Assembly: GCF_002860165.1 (NCBI RefSeq)
Contig: NZ_PGUZ01000005.1
Coordinates: 1-64,000 of the forward strand
Direction: 5' to 3'
Origin: Bacillus sp. V3-13
GTDB taxonomy: Bacteria; Bacillota; Bacilli; Bacillales; Cytobacillaceae
DNA length: 64,000 nucleotides
The notes below the pieces were generated by a model, which saw nothing but the letters and a program-made list of their open reading frames with translations, did no database searches and was not told the DNA's origin. Each line of letters starts with the position of its first letter. Within the stretch, counting starts at the first letter, position 1. The position numbers and the translations under genes were made by a program. Positions 18,247 through 26,320 of this stretch are shown one piece after another.

Positions 18247-18288
18247 AAAGCGCGGATTACAAAGAACATTATGTAATCCGCGCTTTTT
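18247..18288 (+). terminator. Terminator between the stress gene and moeB
   Basis: AAAGCGCGGATTAC pairs with GTAATCCGCGCTTT followed by a T-run on the plus strand. It lies between converging genes and can also close the long Mo/formate-dehydrogenase operon from the other side. Confidence 0.85.
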
Positions 18289-18305
18289 TATTGTACCAAT
18301 CTTGT

Positions 18306-19325
18306 TTAACCGAGCAGCCTCTGATAAATAGCCTTGGCTTGGGATAAATCTTTTGTGCCGTGGATAAGGGCCCTTCCATCGCGAAAAATGACGATCCGCT
18401 TTTCGTCCACTTCAGCCGAAATCAAATATGGGTTGCCATTGACACGGTATCCGAGGCGTTGAAGCTGGCCTGCCAAATCGTTTAAATTGAGTTGTTCCTT
18501 GTGCGGCGGCCGAATTTGAACCGTATCCCTCCCGCAAAGTACCGTTGTTTTGGTGTGGTTTTCACTTTTCAAATACGGGAAGGTTTTTATGTCGCCGCAT
18601 GATAGGCAGCCTTTGTCTTTCGCCTTTCCCATTTTCATTCTTGTATATTGATTACGCCATAAATCAAAGCTGACAAAAGAGGTTCGGACGGCTCCCCAAT
18701 CCTCCACTAATATTTTCAGGGCTTCGGCTGTTTGATGGGCAATGACCATCTGGACCGCTGGAGCAATGATTCCGGCCGTATCGCAAGTAAGTCCTTGAAA
18801 CGGGACGGTTTTAAGCAAACAGTTCAAGCATGGAGTGCGTCCAGGCAATACCGAAAAGCTCATGCCGAAGCTGCTGACGCATGCACCATAAATCCACGGG
18901 ATATTGTATTTTTGCGATATATCATTAATAGCCATCCTCGTTTCAAAATTATCGGTGGAATCAAGAATTAAGTTGACTCCCGCGATAAGTTCCTCGAGCA
19001 TTTCCGGTGTGGCATCACCAATGATCGCACGAATTGATACCTCAGAGTTAATCGCTCTCAGGCGCTTTTCTGCCGCAACCGCTTTCGGAAGCTTTTCAGC
19101 GGCATCTGTTTCTGTATAAAGCTGCTGGCGCTGAAGGTTGCTGGCTTCTACATAATCCCTGTCTACAATTGTCAGCCTGCCTATTCCTGCTCTTACCAGT
19201 GTTTCAGCATTTCCTGATCCCAATGCACCGGCTCCAATAATCAATACATGTTTTTGGCTGATTTTTTGCTGGCCAGCTTCTCCAATCGAAGGAAATAATA
19301 CTTGCCGCGAATATCGTTCTGACAT
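18306..19325 (-). CDS. moeB: Molybdopterin-synthase adenylyltransferase (MoeB/ThiF family)
   Basis: E1-like enzyme that adenylates the C-terminal Gly-Gly of MoaD before sulfur transfer. Seen: Rossmann GAGALGSGNAE (about 31), the SNLQRQQLY and DSTDNFETR motifs of the HesA/MoeB/ThiF family, two zinc CxxC pairs (CLNC about 175 and CLSC about 250), and a degraded C-terminal region of about 60 residues. ATG 19325 has GGGAG 8 nt upstream; a TTG at 19340 is rejected. Last gene of the operon; the adjacent moaD makes MoeB more likely than ThiF. Confidence 0.88.
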   Translation of the reverse strand: MSERYSRQVLFPSIGEAGQQKISQKHVLIIGAGALGSGNAETLVRAGIGRLTIVDRDYVEASNLQRQQLYTETDAAEKLPKAVAAEKRLRAINSEVSIRAIIGDATPEMLEELIAGVNLILDSTDNFETRMAINDISQKYNIPWIYGACVSSFGMSFSVLPGRTPCLNCLLKTVPFQGLTCDTAGIIAPAVQMVIAHQTAEALKILVEDWGAVRTSFVSFDLWRNQYTRMKMGKAKDKGCLSCGDIKTFPYLKSENHTKTTVLCGRDTVQIRPPHKEQLNLNDLAGQLQRLGYRVNGNPYLISAEVDEKRIVIFRDGRALIHGTKDLSQAKAIYQRLLG

Positions 19326-19398
19326 GATAACAACTCCCAATATGTTTACGAGACGTTCCTTGTTTTATTATTTTTGCCAAGGCCATTGCCCGGCTGTT

Positions 19399-19632
19399 TT
19401 AGCCGCCGCTGACCGGAGGGATGAAGGCAATCACATCGCCATCGTAGATGATTTCTTCACTGCTCGCGAATTCTTCATTAATAGCCGTCATAACTGTATC
19501 GAGCTTGTCGACAGAGTATTTCTCAGAGATTATCTCTTTTAACTCGGAAACGGTTTTTCCGGCTACATTTAACATAATTGATTCTTCCCCGGCTATATCG
19601 CGGAGATGGGCAAAAAAAAGGATTTTATTCAT
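19399..19632 (-). CDS. moaD: Molybdopterin synthase small subunit MoaD
   Basis: Ubiquitin-like sulfur carrier of molybdopterin synthase. The 77 residues end in the diagnostic PPVSGG, whose terminal Gly carries the thiocarboxylate. The frame opens much earlier, but MNKILFFAHLRDIAGEE is the correct start: the ATG at 19632 lies inside the last codons of moaE (8-nt overlap), giving coupled, equimolar synthesis of the MoaD-MoaE complex. AAGGTGA precedes it. Confidence 0.95.
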   Translation of the reverse strand: MNKILFFAHLRDIAGEESIMLNVAGKTVSELKEIISEKYSVDKLDTVMTAINEEFASSEEIIYDGDVIAFIPPVSGG

Positions 19633-20092
19633 CCAAATCACCTTCCTGCGGCCTGCCTGCCGGATATTGAACGGTTTCGAGCTGATTGCCGACCCATTCT
19701 TCGCCGTCTTCCCAATGCTCTTTTTTCCAGATTGGGACAATTTCCTTGATGCGCTCAATCGCATAGCGGTTCGCCTCATAAGCGTCTGCCCGGTGCGGGG
19801 TCGACACTGCTATCACAACGGCAACATCGGTAATGTCGAGGCGGCCGGTGCGGTGGGTAATCGCTGTTTGCGCTTTCGGCCAGCGCTCTTCAATCTCTTT
19901 GCCTATTTGCTCAAGCTTCTTTACTGCCATCGCCTCATATGATTCATAAACGAGGTAAAGAGTTTTTTTTCCGTGCGTTAATTCGCGGACCGTGCCAATA
20001 AAAGTCGTGATTGCGCCGGCTTCGCGCTGGACAACCTTATCGATAACCGATTGGATATTAATCGGTTCCTTTGTCATCTCAAATCTCATCAT
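19625..20092 (-). CDS. moaE: Molybdopterin synthase catalytic subunit MoaE
   Basis: Catalytic subunit that inserts two sulfurs into precursor Z (cPMP). The 155 residues show AGAITTFIGTVRE (about 27), YESYEAMA, HRTGRLDITDVAVVIAVS (about 80), HR-ADAYEANRYAIERIKEIVPIWKKE with the catalytic lysines, and W-DGEEWVG near the end. ATG 20092 or 20089 fits the AGAGGTG site. Upstream neighbour is the MoeA-PBP fusion; downstream moaD overlaps. Confidence 0.95.
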   Translation of the reverse strand: MMRFEMTKEPINIQSVIDKVVQREAGAITTFIGTVRELTHGKKTLYLVYESYEAMAVKKLEQIGKEIEERWPKAQTAITHRTGRLDITDVAVVIAVSTPHRADAYEANRYAIERIKEIVPIWKKEHWEDGEEWVGNQLETVQYPAGRPQEGDLDE

Positions 20093-20120
20093 TGTCACCT
20101 CTTCATTTGCCGATTGATAA

Positions 20121-22040
20121 TTATATTATAATCGGTTTTGCATCCACTTGCAGTGAATAGCCGCCAATTCCATTAACTTGTTGCTGGAATTCCCCTGACC
20201 TTATTATCGAAATTAACCAACTGCCCTGTTCACTTTCAAAAAACTCTCTTGTCATCAGCAAATCATAGCTTTCATCTGAAACTGGAACAAAATCGAGACC
20301 CATTGCTTTTGCAGCGGGGTAAATACCCAATCCGACAGCATTCGTATTATTTTTCACTTCTGCTGCTACGCTCAAATGGGAGAACATTTCCCGATCATAA
20401 CCGTTTACCTGTTCAGGAGTATAGCCCGCGTCCTTCAAAAGAAGATCGAACAGGACTCTCGTACCGGCACCATTTTGCCTGTTCACATAATCTGCCTTTT
20501 TTTCTATTATATCTTTTATCGTTTGAATAGAAAGTGGATTGCCCGGCGGGAGAAGCCACCCTTGTTTCCGTTTCAAAAAAGGGTAGAGAACAAGCTCATG
20601 GCCGGGCAGGAACCTTTTAATATAGGGAAGGTTGTATTGTTTTGTTTCCGGGTCAAGAAGATGGGTCCCGGCTATATGTGCCTCCCCTTTTTTAATCGCG
20701 ATTAAACCGGCCATACTTCCGACATGGGAAGAGATAATTTTCGTGTGGGGATTATGCTTTTTAACTGCTGCTGACAACAGGTCGATCGTTAAATCGTGGC
20801 TGCCATTAAACACAATCGCTCCCGCTATTTCGCTTACCGGCTTAAATAGCTCCACTTCAACGGTCTCGCCCTGCTCGTAGCCGAGCTGGTTTGGCGGTAC
20901 GACCAGGATGCCATCGGCACGGACAAACGACATTGTCACTCCCGCTGCCCTCGTCAGCGGGTTGGCGATATACTTCCCGTTTACATAGCCAATGCTCATC
21001 CGGATAAAATCCTCGGCACCCATCGTTGAAACAATCCGCCTTCCGAGCGTTACCGGCAGTTTCTGGCGCTCTGGTTCATGTATGTACAAATGCTTGCAGA
21101 TGAGCGGCCTGACAAACCATTCGAGCGCCAAATACGCTGAAACAGGATAACCCGGAACACCGACAACGGTTGTCCCGTTAATTTTGCCGAGAATCACTGG
21201 TTTTCCCGGGCGCGTTGCCACTCCGTGAGTGTATACTGTGCCCAGCTCCCCGATAATATGGACGGTGTAATCGCGTGAACCTGCTGAAGATCCGGCATTA
21301 ATGACCACGATATCAGAACTTTCGACAGCTTTTAATAACGCTGCACGAAGCAGGGCCGGCTCATCTTTGACGATCTCTTCGATCACAGGCTCCCCGCCCC
21401 ATTCGCGAATAAAATTGGCAAAAACGGTCCCGTTAAATTCAATGAGTTTTTCCGGGACGGGAGCAAGCTCTGCCGGGACAAGCTCATTTCCGGTCGGAAT
21501 AATCGTTACCAGCGGTTTTTTTATAACCGGGATTTCAAGCGCACCTGAAGCAAGCAGGGCACCGATATCCGCCGGCCTGACTTTATGCCCTTGCGGAAAG
21601 AGCATTTCCTCCTGGACAATATCCTCCCCGATCGGGCGGATATGTTGCCATGGTGCAGCAGGCTCGATAATTTCAACAGTCTCTTCATCAATTTCTTCGA
21701 CATTTTCGATCATGATGACCGCGTTATAAGGCGAAGGAACCGGATTGCCTGTATCAACAAAGACAAAGTCTTCACTTCGTTTTAGCTGAACCGGGTTTGA
21801 TTCATGGGCGGAAAAAGTGGTTTCTGCCTTTACTGCAATCCCATCCATCGCGGCTGCATGGAAGTGAGGCATCGAAAAATGGGCAAAAATCGGCTCTGCG
21901 GTAACCCGGCCCAGCGAATCTGCGCTTTTCAGATATTCTATTAACCTGGCTGGCTCATATCTGTCGAGCAGTTCCTTTTTCGCTTGTTCGCGTGGCGTGT
22001 TCTGGAGATATATTTTTCGATTATAGTTATGTTTGGCCAT
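20121..22040 (-). CDS. MoeA fused to a periplasmic-binding-protein-like domain
   Basis: Molybdopterin molybdenumtransferase fusion of 639 residues. Residues 1 to about 400 are MoeA domains I-IV (e.g. AAAMDGIAV, GNPVPSPYNAVIMIENVE, NAGSSAGSRDYT, GVPGYPVSAY). Residues about 410-639 are a type-II PBP-like domain (FNGSHDLTIDLL, GSMAGLIAIKKGEAHIAGTHLLD, AEVKNNTNAVGLGIYPAA) with no signal peptide, so the domain acts in the cytosol, probably sensing or delivering molybdate or a cofactor intermediate. ATG 22040 with AAGGTG 8 nt upstream; GTG 22049 rejected. It follows a second, stand-alone moeA by 12 nt. Confidence 0.92.
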   Translation of the reverse strand: MAKHNYNRKIYLQNTPREQAKKELLDRYEPARLIEYLKSADSLGRVTAEPIFAHFSMPHFHAAAMDGIAVKAETTFSAHESNPVQLKRSEDFVFVDTGNPVPSPYNAVIMIENVEEIDEETVEIIEPAAPWQHIRPIGEDIVQEEMLFPQGHKVRPADIGALLASGALEIPVIKKPLVTIIPTGNELVPAELAPVPEKLIEFNGTVFANFIREWGGEPVIEEIVKDEPALLRAALLKAVESSDIVVINAGSSAGSRDYTVHIIGELGTVYTHGVATRPGKPVILGKINGTTVVGVPGYPVSAYLALEWFVRPLICKHLYIHEPERQKLPVTLGRRIVSTMGAEDFIRMSIGYVNGKYIANPLTRAAGVTMSFVRADGILVVPPNQLGYEQGETVEVELFKPVSEIAGAIVFNGSHDLTIDLLSAAVKKHNPHTKIISSHVGSMAGLIAIKKGEAHIAGTHLLDPETKQYNLPYIKRFLPGHELVLYPFLKRKQGWLLPPGNPLSIQTIKDIIEKKADYVNRQNGAGTRVLFDLLLKDAGYTPEQVNGYDREMFSHLSVAAEVKNNTNAVGLGIYPAAKAMGLDFVPVSDESYDLLMTREFFESEQGSWLISIIRSGEFQQQVNGIGGYSLQVDAKPIII

Positions 22041-22052
22041 TCTTCTCACACC

Positions 22053-23282
22053 TTATTTAAATAATCTGACCGGGACGGTCTCTCCTTTTTGAACCCCTTC
22101 ACTCGGCGAAGAAATTTCAATCAGTCCTTCACTTTTTAAAAGTGTCGAGATAAGGCCTGATTTACCAAGAACAGGCTCTGCCTGCCATTCTCCATCCTTT
22201 AGAAAAAGGGAAGCGCGGATATAATCCGTACGGCCAGGTGTAGATGCGATATTTTTTGTGGCTTTTGCATAAGTAAGCTGTTTTTCAGAAGAGCCATCCC
22301 CTTCCAGATGGGATAGTACTGCTTTTCCAAACAGCTCAAAAATGATCAGCGCCGAAGCAGGATGCCCCGGTAAGCCGATAACCGGCTTGCCATTCGCATT
22401 GGCAAGAATCGTCGGCTTCCCGGGTTTGATTGAAATACCGTGAACAAATACGCCCGGAGCGCCAAGGGATTGAATAACACCGGCTGAGTAGTCCTTCGTT
22501 CCGACTGAACTGCCGCCGGAGATAACTAAACAATCAGCCTGTTCAAGCAGCTCTCTCGACCTTTTTTCAAGCTCCTGATAGTCGTCCTTGACAATGCCTC
22601 CATAGCGGAAGTCCAATCCCCATTCAGCCACCTTGGCACCAAGCGTCACTCCGTTCATGTCCCTTACTTTGCCATAACCAGCCGCTTCAGTTTCAACCGG
22701 AACAATTTCGTCTCCCGAAGACAAATAGGCAACCGTCGGCTTCCGGTAAACCGTAACATCGGTAATTCCTTGTGAGGCGAGTGCGCCAAGCTCCTGGGAA
22801 CGAAGCTTCGTTCCTTCAGCAAGCAAAAGCTCACCTTTTCTTAAGTCTTCTCCCACTGAAATCACGTTCTCCCCGGGAGCAACCTGGCGGTACAGATTGA
22901 TCAGGCCATCCAGATTTTCACAGTGTTCAATCATGATCACCGCATCACTGCCTTCCGGAAGCATTCCTCCTGTTGGAACATAGATGGCTTCTCCGGGCTT
23001 TAGGGGAAAAGGCGGGACCTCACCCATCTGTACCTCAGCTGTTAATTTTAAAAACCCCGGCATGCTTTCAGATGAACCGAAAGTATCCCTGGCACAGCAG
23101 GCAAAACCGTCAACGGAGGAACGGCGAAACTCCGGGACATTTTCTTTTACATATATATCTTCAGCTAAGACGCAGTGAAGTGCTTCCAATAACGGCTTAG
23201 TCTTTTTATCTGCAATTGGCTGAATATTTTCGTGAATCAACTGGAACGTTTCCTCAACTGATTTAACCTGGAAAAATTTCAT
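22053..23282 (-). CDS. moeA: Molybdopterin molybdenumtransferase MoeA
   Basis: Inserts molybdate into adenylylated molybdopterin. The 409 residues have all four MoeA domains: RRSSVDGFA (about 53), PTGGMLPEGSDAVIMIEHCE (about 103), the catalytic ISGGSSVGTKDYS (about 255) and GLPGHPASA (about 300). ATG overlaps the mobA stop as ATGA. Having two MoeA-type proteins side by side is common where the second one carries the PBP domain; they may handle different steps or pools. Confidence 0.95.
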   Translation of the reverse strand: MKFFQVKSVEETFQLIHENIQPIADKKTKPLLEALHCVLAEDIYVKENVPEFRRSSVDGFACCARDTFGSSESMPGFLKLTAEVQMGEVPPFPLKPGEAIYVPTGGMLPEGSDAVIMIEHCENLDGLINLYRQVAPGENVISVGEDLRKGELLLAEGTKLRSQELGALASQGITDVTVYRKPTVAYLSSGDEIVPVETEAAGYGKVRDMNGVTLGAKVAEWGLDFRYGGIVKDDYQELEKRSRELLEQADCLVISGGSSVGTKDYSAGVIQSLGAPGVFVHGISIKPGKPTILANANGKPVIGLPGHPASALIIFELFGKAVLSHLEGDGSSEKQLTYAKATKNIASTPGRTDYIRASLFLKDGEWQAEPVLGKSGLISTLLKSEGLIEISSPSEGVQKGETVPVRLFK

Positions 23283-23911
23283 CGCTCATCGCTGCCTTTT
23301 TGTCCGTCTTGCTTGAATTGATTTACTAATCGCAAAGCTTGTGTGTACTCATCGGGATTATTCATATTATACAACGAGGCCTCATCAAGTCCGAGACCGG
23401 AAAGTTCTTCTTCTTTGCATATTTTCGTGTTGATCTTGTGGAGAAAGCTTCTAATTTTGAGCTGTTCCTCTGCCAATGATTCCTGGATGGCCGGCACAGC
23501 CTCTTTTCGGTAAGCTGCAAAAAGGGGATGGAGACGGCTGTTTATTTCCGGCACAGCTGCGTCGTATTGATCAAGCTGTGCAAGTAAAAATTCACCGAGT
23601 TTAACAGATATGAAAGGCATGTCGCAAGCAACGACCAGATTTTTATCATGCTTTGATGCCAAAAGGCCTGCTTCTATCCCGGCAAGCGGCCCTTTTCCTT
23701 TCCAGTTGTCCTCAATCATCGGGAGACCTAAAGATTGATATTCTGTAAAGTTGTTGGTCACGACAACAAGGTCACTGGCTATTTTCGACAGCTCAGCACT
23801 AATCCGTTCGATAACAGCCCGGTCACCGATCTTCAAAAATGCCTTGTTCGTTCCCATTCTGCTTGATTTCCCGCCTGCAAGAATAATTCCGGTCGCTTGC
23901 AAATCGATCAC
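23279..23911 (-). CDS. mobA: Molybdenum cofactor guanylyltransferase MobA
   Basis: Attaches GMP to Mo-molybdopterin to give the MGD cofactor that DMSO-reductase-family enzymes such as formate dehydrogenase need. The 210 residues begin with the nucleotidyltransferase signature GIILAGGKSSRMGTNKAFL; GKGPLAGIEAGL (about 72) and ACDMPF (about 95) follow. The start is GTG 23911 with a poor site (GGGG), or TTG 23902. It overlaps moeA by 4 nt. MobB is not in the window. Confidence 0.94.
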   Translation of the reverse strand: MIDLQATGIILAGGKSSRMGTNKAFLKIGDRAVIERISAELSKIASDLVVVTNNFTEYQSLGLPMIEDNWKGKGPLAGIEAGLLASKHDKNLVVACDMPFISVKLGEFLLAQLDQYDAAVPEINSRLHPLFAAYRKEAVPAIQESLAEEQLKIRSFLHKINTKICKEEELSGLGLDEASLYNMNNPDEYTQALRLVNQFKQDGQKGSDER

Positions 23912-23922
23912 CCCATTGCTGT

Positions 23923-24726
23923 TTAATGTGTTTCACTGGAACCGGGAATCCCATACCCTCTTTCCTGCGCTATATAATCAAGATGGATCGACTTCAGGTC
24001 CAATATCGCAGGGTGTTCTTTCTTGAGCAGCCTTTTTGTATCGACTACTTTTGTATATCCATTGCACGCTTTGCAGACTTGGATTTGCATACTTTCATCA
24101 TCTTCCACTTTAAGTATGAGCATTTGAGCATGATCATCATTTCCACACTGGGCACAGCTGATTTTCTTCTCCTCCCAGCTATAGCAGCAACGGGGGCATG
24201 TGAGCTCTTTTTTTCCTTTTTTCCCAATGACCGCAAGACGGGCCGGCTCTCCGCATGCCGGGCAGCCATGTGAGTGTTCAGCCGGTTTCAGCCAGCTGCG
24301 AAGCTCGGCGGCAGCCTTCTGTAAATAAGGGCGCACAGCGTGCTCTGCAGCAAAAAAAGGCAGCCATTGCGGAATATCATAATCATGCGAAAATTTTTCA
24401 AAATAAAAGCTGTTCATTGAAATTGCCTGATGAAACCAGGATTCTGCCGTCTCATCTGTTAAAAGAGCAGGAAGGTTCTTTGCTTTCTTCATCGTTTCCG
24501 GCTGCTTGCCGCCAAGGAGATCCAATAATTCTATTATAAACTGTTTATATTGTTGATAGTTGACCGAAAGCTTCAACCCGGGAATTACCGGGTATTCGAA
24601 TTTTGCCGGATGCGGCTCCGCAATCAATTGATTTTCAGATATCCGCCCAAGCCACTGCTCATGCAATGCCATAATATCAGCCTGGAGCTGTTCATAATCT
24701 GCCGTGAGTACATTTGTTTTTCCCAT
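23923..24726 (-). CDS. fdhE: Formate dehydrogenase accessory protein FdhE
   Basis: Rubredoxin-like accessory protein thought to act on formate dehydrogenase before export. The 267 residues have a helical N-terminal half and four CxxC knuckles in the C-terminal half: CPAC, CPRC, CAQC and CKAC between about residues 153 and 220. These bind iron in E. coli FdhE. The end VDTKRLLKKEHPAILDL-S is typical of the family. ATG with GAAAAGAGGGGA upstream. It lies between fdnI and mobA in the same operon. Confidence 0.92.
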   Translation of the reverse strand: MGKTNVLTADYEQLQADIMALHEQWLGRISENQLIAEPHPAKFEYPVIPGLKLSVNYQQYKQFIIELLDLLGGKQPETMKKAKNLPALLTDETAESWFHQAISMNSFYFEKFSHDYDIPQWLPFFAAEHAVRPYLQKAAAELRSWLKPAEHSHGCPACGEPARLAVIGKKGKKELTCPRCCYSWEEKKISCAQCGNDDHAQMLILKVEDDESMQIQVCKACNGYTKVVDTKRLLKKEHPAILDLKSIHLDYIAQERGYGIPGSSETH

Positions 24727-24829
24727 CGTTTCCCCTCTTTTCCTTCTATTAAGCTATGAAGGGCCGCCCATCCGGGCAGCACCTTCATTCTGTCATATGA
24801 ATCGTTTTTTGACAGGTTCCACTTTTCTG

Positions 24830-25507
24830 TTAAGCCTGCTTTTTCTTCGGTGACTCCGCTTGCTTTAGCTCATCATACCAGCGGCCGTGATGATCTTTCA
24901 CGTAAGCTTCGGGAACGTCTCCCTTCGTCATTCCGCGCAGAGAAACGCGTGAATTGGGATGGCCGACCGATAAATAGATATGGCCAACCACGACAGCAAT
25001 TGACAGTCCCAAGCCGATATTGTGAATCGGGTACGCCCACATGACAACAGTTTGTGAGAAATATGCAGGAAACCACATAATGAAACCGGAACCAATTAAC
25101 ATGATGGTCGTTATGATCGCCAGCAATGAATTGAGCTTCTCACCGGCATTATAAAAGTCCTGCTTCGGAACTTTCGGATGTCCGCCGAAAAACTCTTTCG
25201 GAAACTGAAGTAAGAATTTAAAGTCATGAGACTTCCAGGTCAGGATCTGCCTGATCCAATGAAAAAAGCTTTTCGGATCGGCGAACAAAATATAGACAAC
25301 AGGCAGAATAAACAGGACGGCGCCAATCCGGTGGACAAGCCTTGCTCCTGCCGGCCCTCCGAAGACAACATAGACCCAATCGAAAAATTCGGTGTACATA
25401 GGCAAGCCCGTTAGATAGAGAAGAAAGAAGGCTCCTGCATTTAGCCAGTGGGCAAAAATAACCGGTTTGCTAAAACGCTTTACCATTTTTGGATTATTCT
25501 CGGTCAT
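24830..25507 (-). CDS. fdnI: Formate dehydrogenase gamma subunit, cytochrome b556
   Basis: Membrane anchor passing electrons from the FeS subunit to quinone. About 225 residues with four hydrophobic helices and haem b histidine candidates in FAHWLNAG (about 20), ARLVHRIGA (about 57), PIHNIGLG (about 155) and VVGHIYLSVGHP (about 168). ATG 25507 is 8 nt after AAGGAGG; ATG 25513 is too close. It overlaps the fdnH end by 14 nt. A quinone-linked FDH-N-type enzyme is indicated. Confidence 0.94.
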   Translation of the reverse strand: MTENNPKMVKRFSKPVIFAHWLNAGAFFLLYLTGLPMYTEFFDWVYVVFGGPAGARLVHRIGAVLFILPVVYILFADPKSFFHWIRQILTWKSHDFKFLLQFPKEFFGGHPKVPKQDFYNAGEKLNSLLAIITTIMLIGSGFIMWFPAYFSQTVVMWAYPIHNIGLGLSIAVVVGHIYLSVGHPNSRVSLRGMTKGDVPEAYVKDHHGRWYDELKQAESPKKKQA

Positions 25508-26318
25508 GGTCATGGCCTCCTTGTTCAGGGTCTTTCTTTTTCAAAAACGAGTTTGATATGACTGCCCCGATAACCGCCATTGTTGTCGCCCCAAGCATTG
25601 CTTTCCCGATTGGCTGCGCATAGTCTTTCCAGACCACCTGTGAAAGCGGGATTTTCGGATCCTCAGGAAGACCGTAAACAGCCGGCTTATCTGCAAGTAA
25701 ATAGACTGTCACAGTCCCATCTATACCTTGCGGATTATAAATATTTGCATTCGGGTAGCGATCCTTGATTTTAGCAAGACGCTTTTGAGCTTCTGCCAAC
25801 ACTTCTGCCTTTTCCCCATAAACAAGGCAATCAGTATGACAGGCTGTTACGCAGGCTGGCTGAAGGCCCTGCTCAAGGCGGTCCGTACAGAGCGTACATT
25901 TTTGCGCTTTCCGATATTCCTTGCCATTCTTGTCGTGATAAGTTGCCAGCTTTACTACATCAAAGGTGCAGTTTTGCACGCAGTAACCGCAGCCAACACA
26001 CTTATCTGCGTCAATCACGACCGAACCAAATTCGGTATGGCTGATCGCATCCTCCGGACATGCTTTTTCACAAGCGGCCTGGACACAGTGCAGGCAGGAT
26101 GAATGCCGGAACAGCCAGTCAAAGCCGCCATCAGAAATTTCTTGTTCGTTGAAGGTCAGGACATTCCATGTGTTTGCTGTTATCTTTTCATGAGATTGAT
26201 AGCTTCCTTGAAAGTCTTCAAATTCTGCAGGAAGGTCATTCCAGTTTTTGCACGCTACCATGCATGCCCGGCACCCATCGCATTTTGTCACATCGACGAA
26301 TTTAATGTAATCTGCCAT
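25494..26318 (-). CDS. fdnH: Formate dehydrogenase iron-sulfur beta subunit
   Basis: Carries electrons between the catalytic and cytochrome subunits. Four [4Fe-4S] cysteine motifs are visible: CDGCRACMVAC (about 12), CLHCVQAACEKAC (about 75), CVGCGYCVQNC (about 107) and CTLCTDRLEQGLQPACVTAC (about 140). A hydrophobic helix (MLGATTMAVIGAVI) near residue 250 anchors it. ATG 26318 follows AAGGAGG by 10 nt and lies 2 nt after the fdnG stop; upstream in-frame codons (to 26342) are not used. The 274 residues are close to E. coli FdnH. Confidence 0.95.
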   Translation of the reverse strand: MADYIKFVDVTKCDGCRACMVACKNWNDLPAEFEDFQGSYQSHEKITANTWNVLTFNEQEISDGGFDWLFRHSSCLHCVQAACEKACPEDAISHTEFGSVVIDADKCVGCGYCVQNCTFDVVKLATYHDKNGKEYRKAQKCTLCTDRLEQGLQPACVTACHTDCLVYGEKAEVLAEAQKRLAKIKDRYPNANIYNPQGIDGTVTVYLLADKPAVYGLPEDPKIPLSQVVWKDYAQPIGKAMLGATTMAVIGAVISNSFLKKKDPEQGGHDHDRE

Positions 26319-26320
26319 GA

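Noticed and set aside
18071-18331. 86-codon ORF over the stress gene end and repeat
   Set aside because: Runs through the repeat and the terminator and into the 3' end of moeB on the other strand; a chance frame.
20249-20705. Plus-strand ORFs opposite the MoeA-PBP fusion
   Set aside because: Shadows of a well-conserved minus-strand gene, without ribosome-binding sites.
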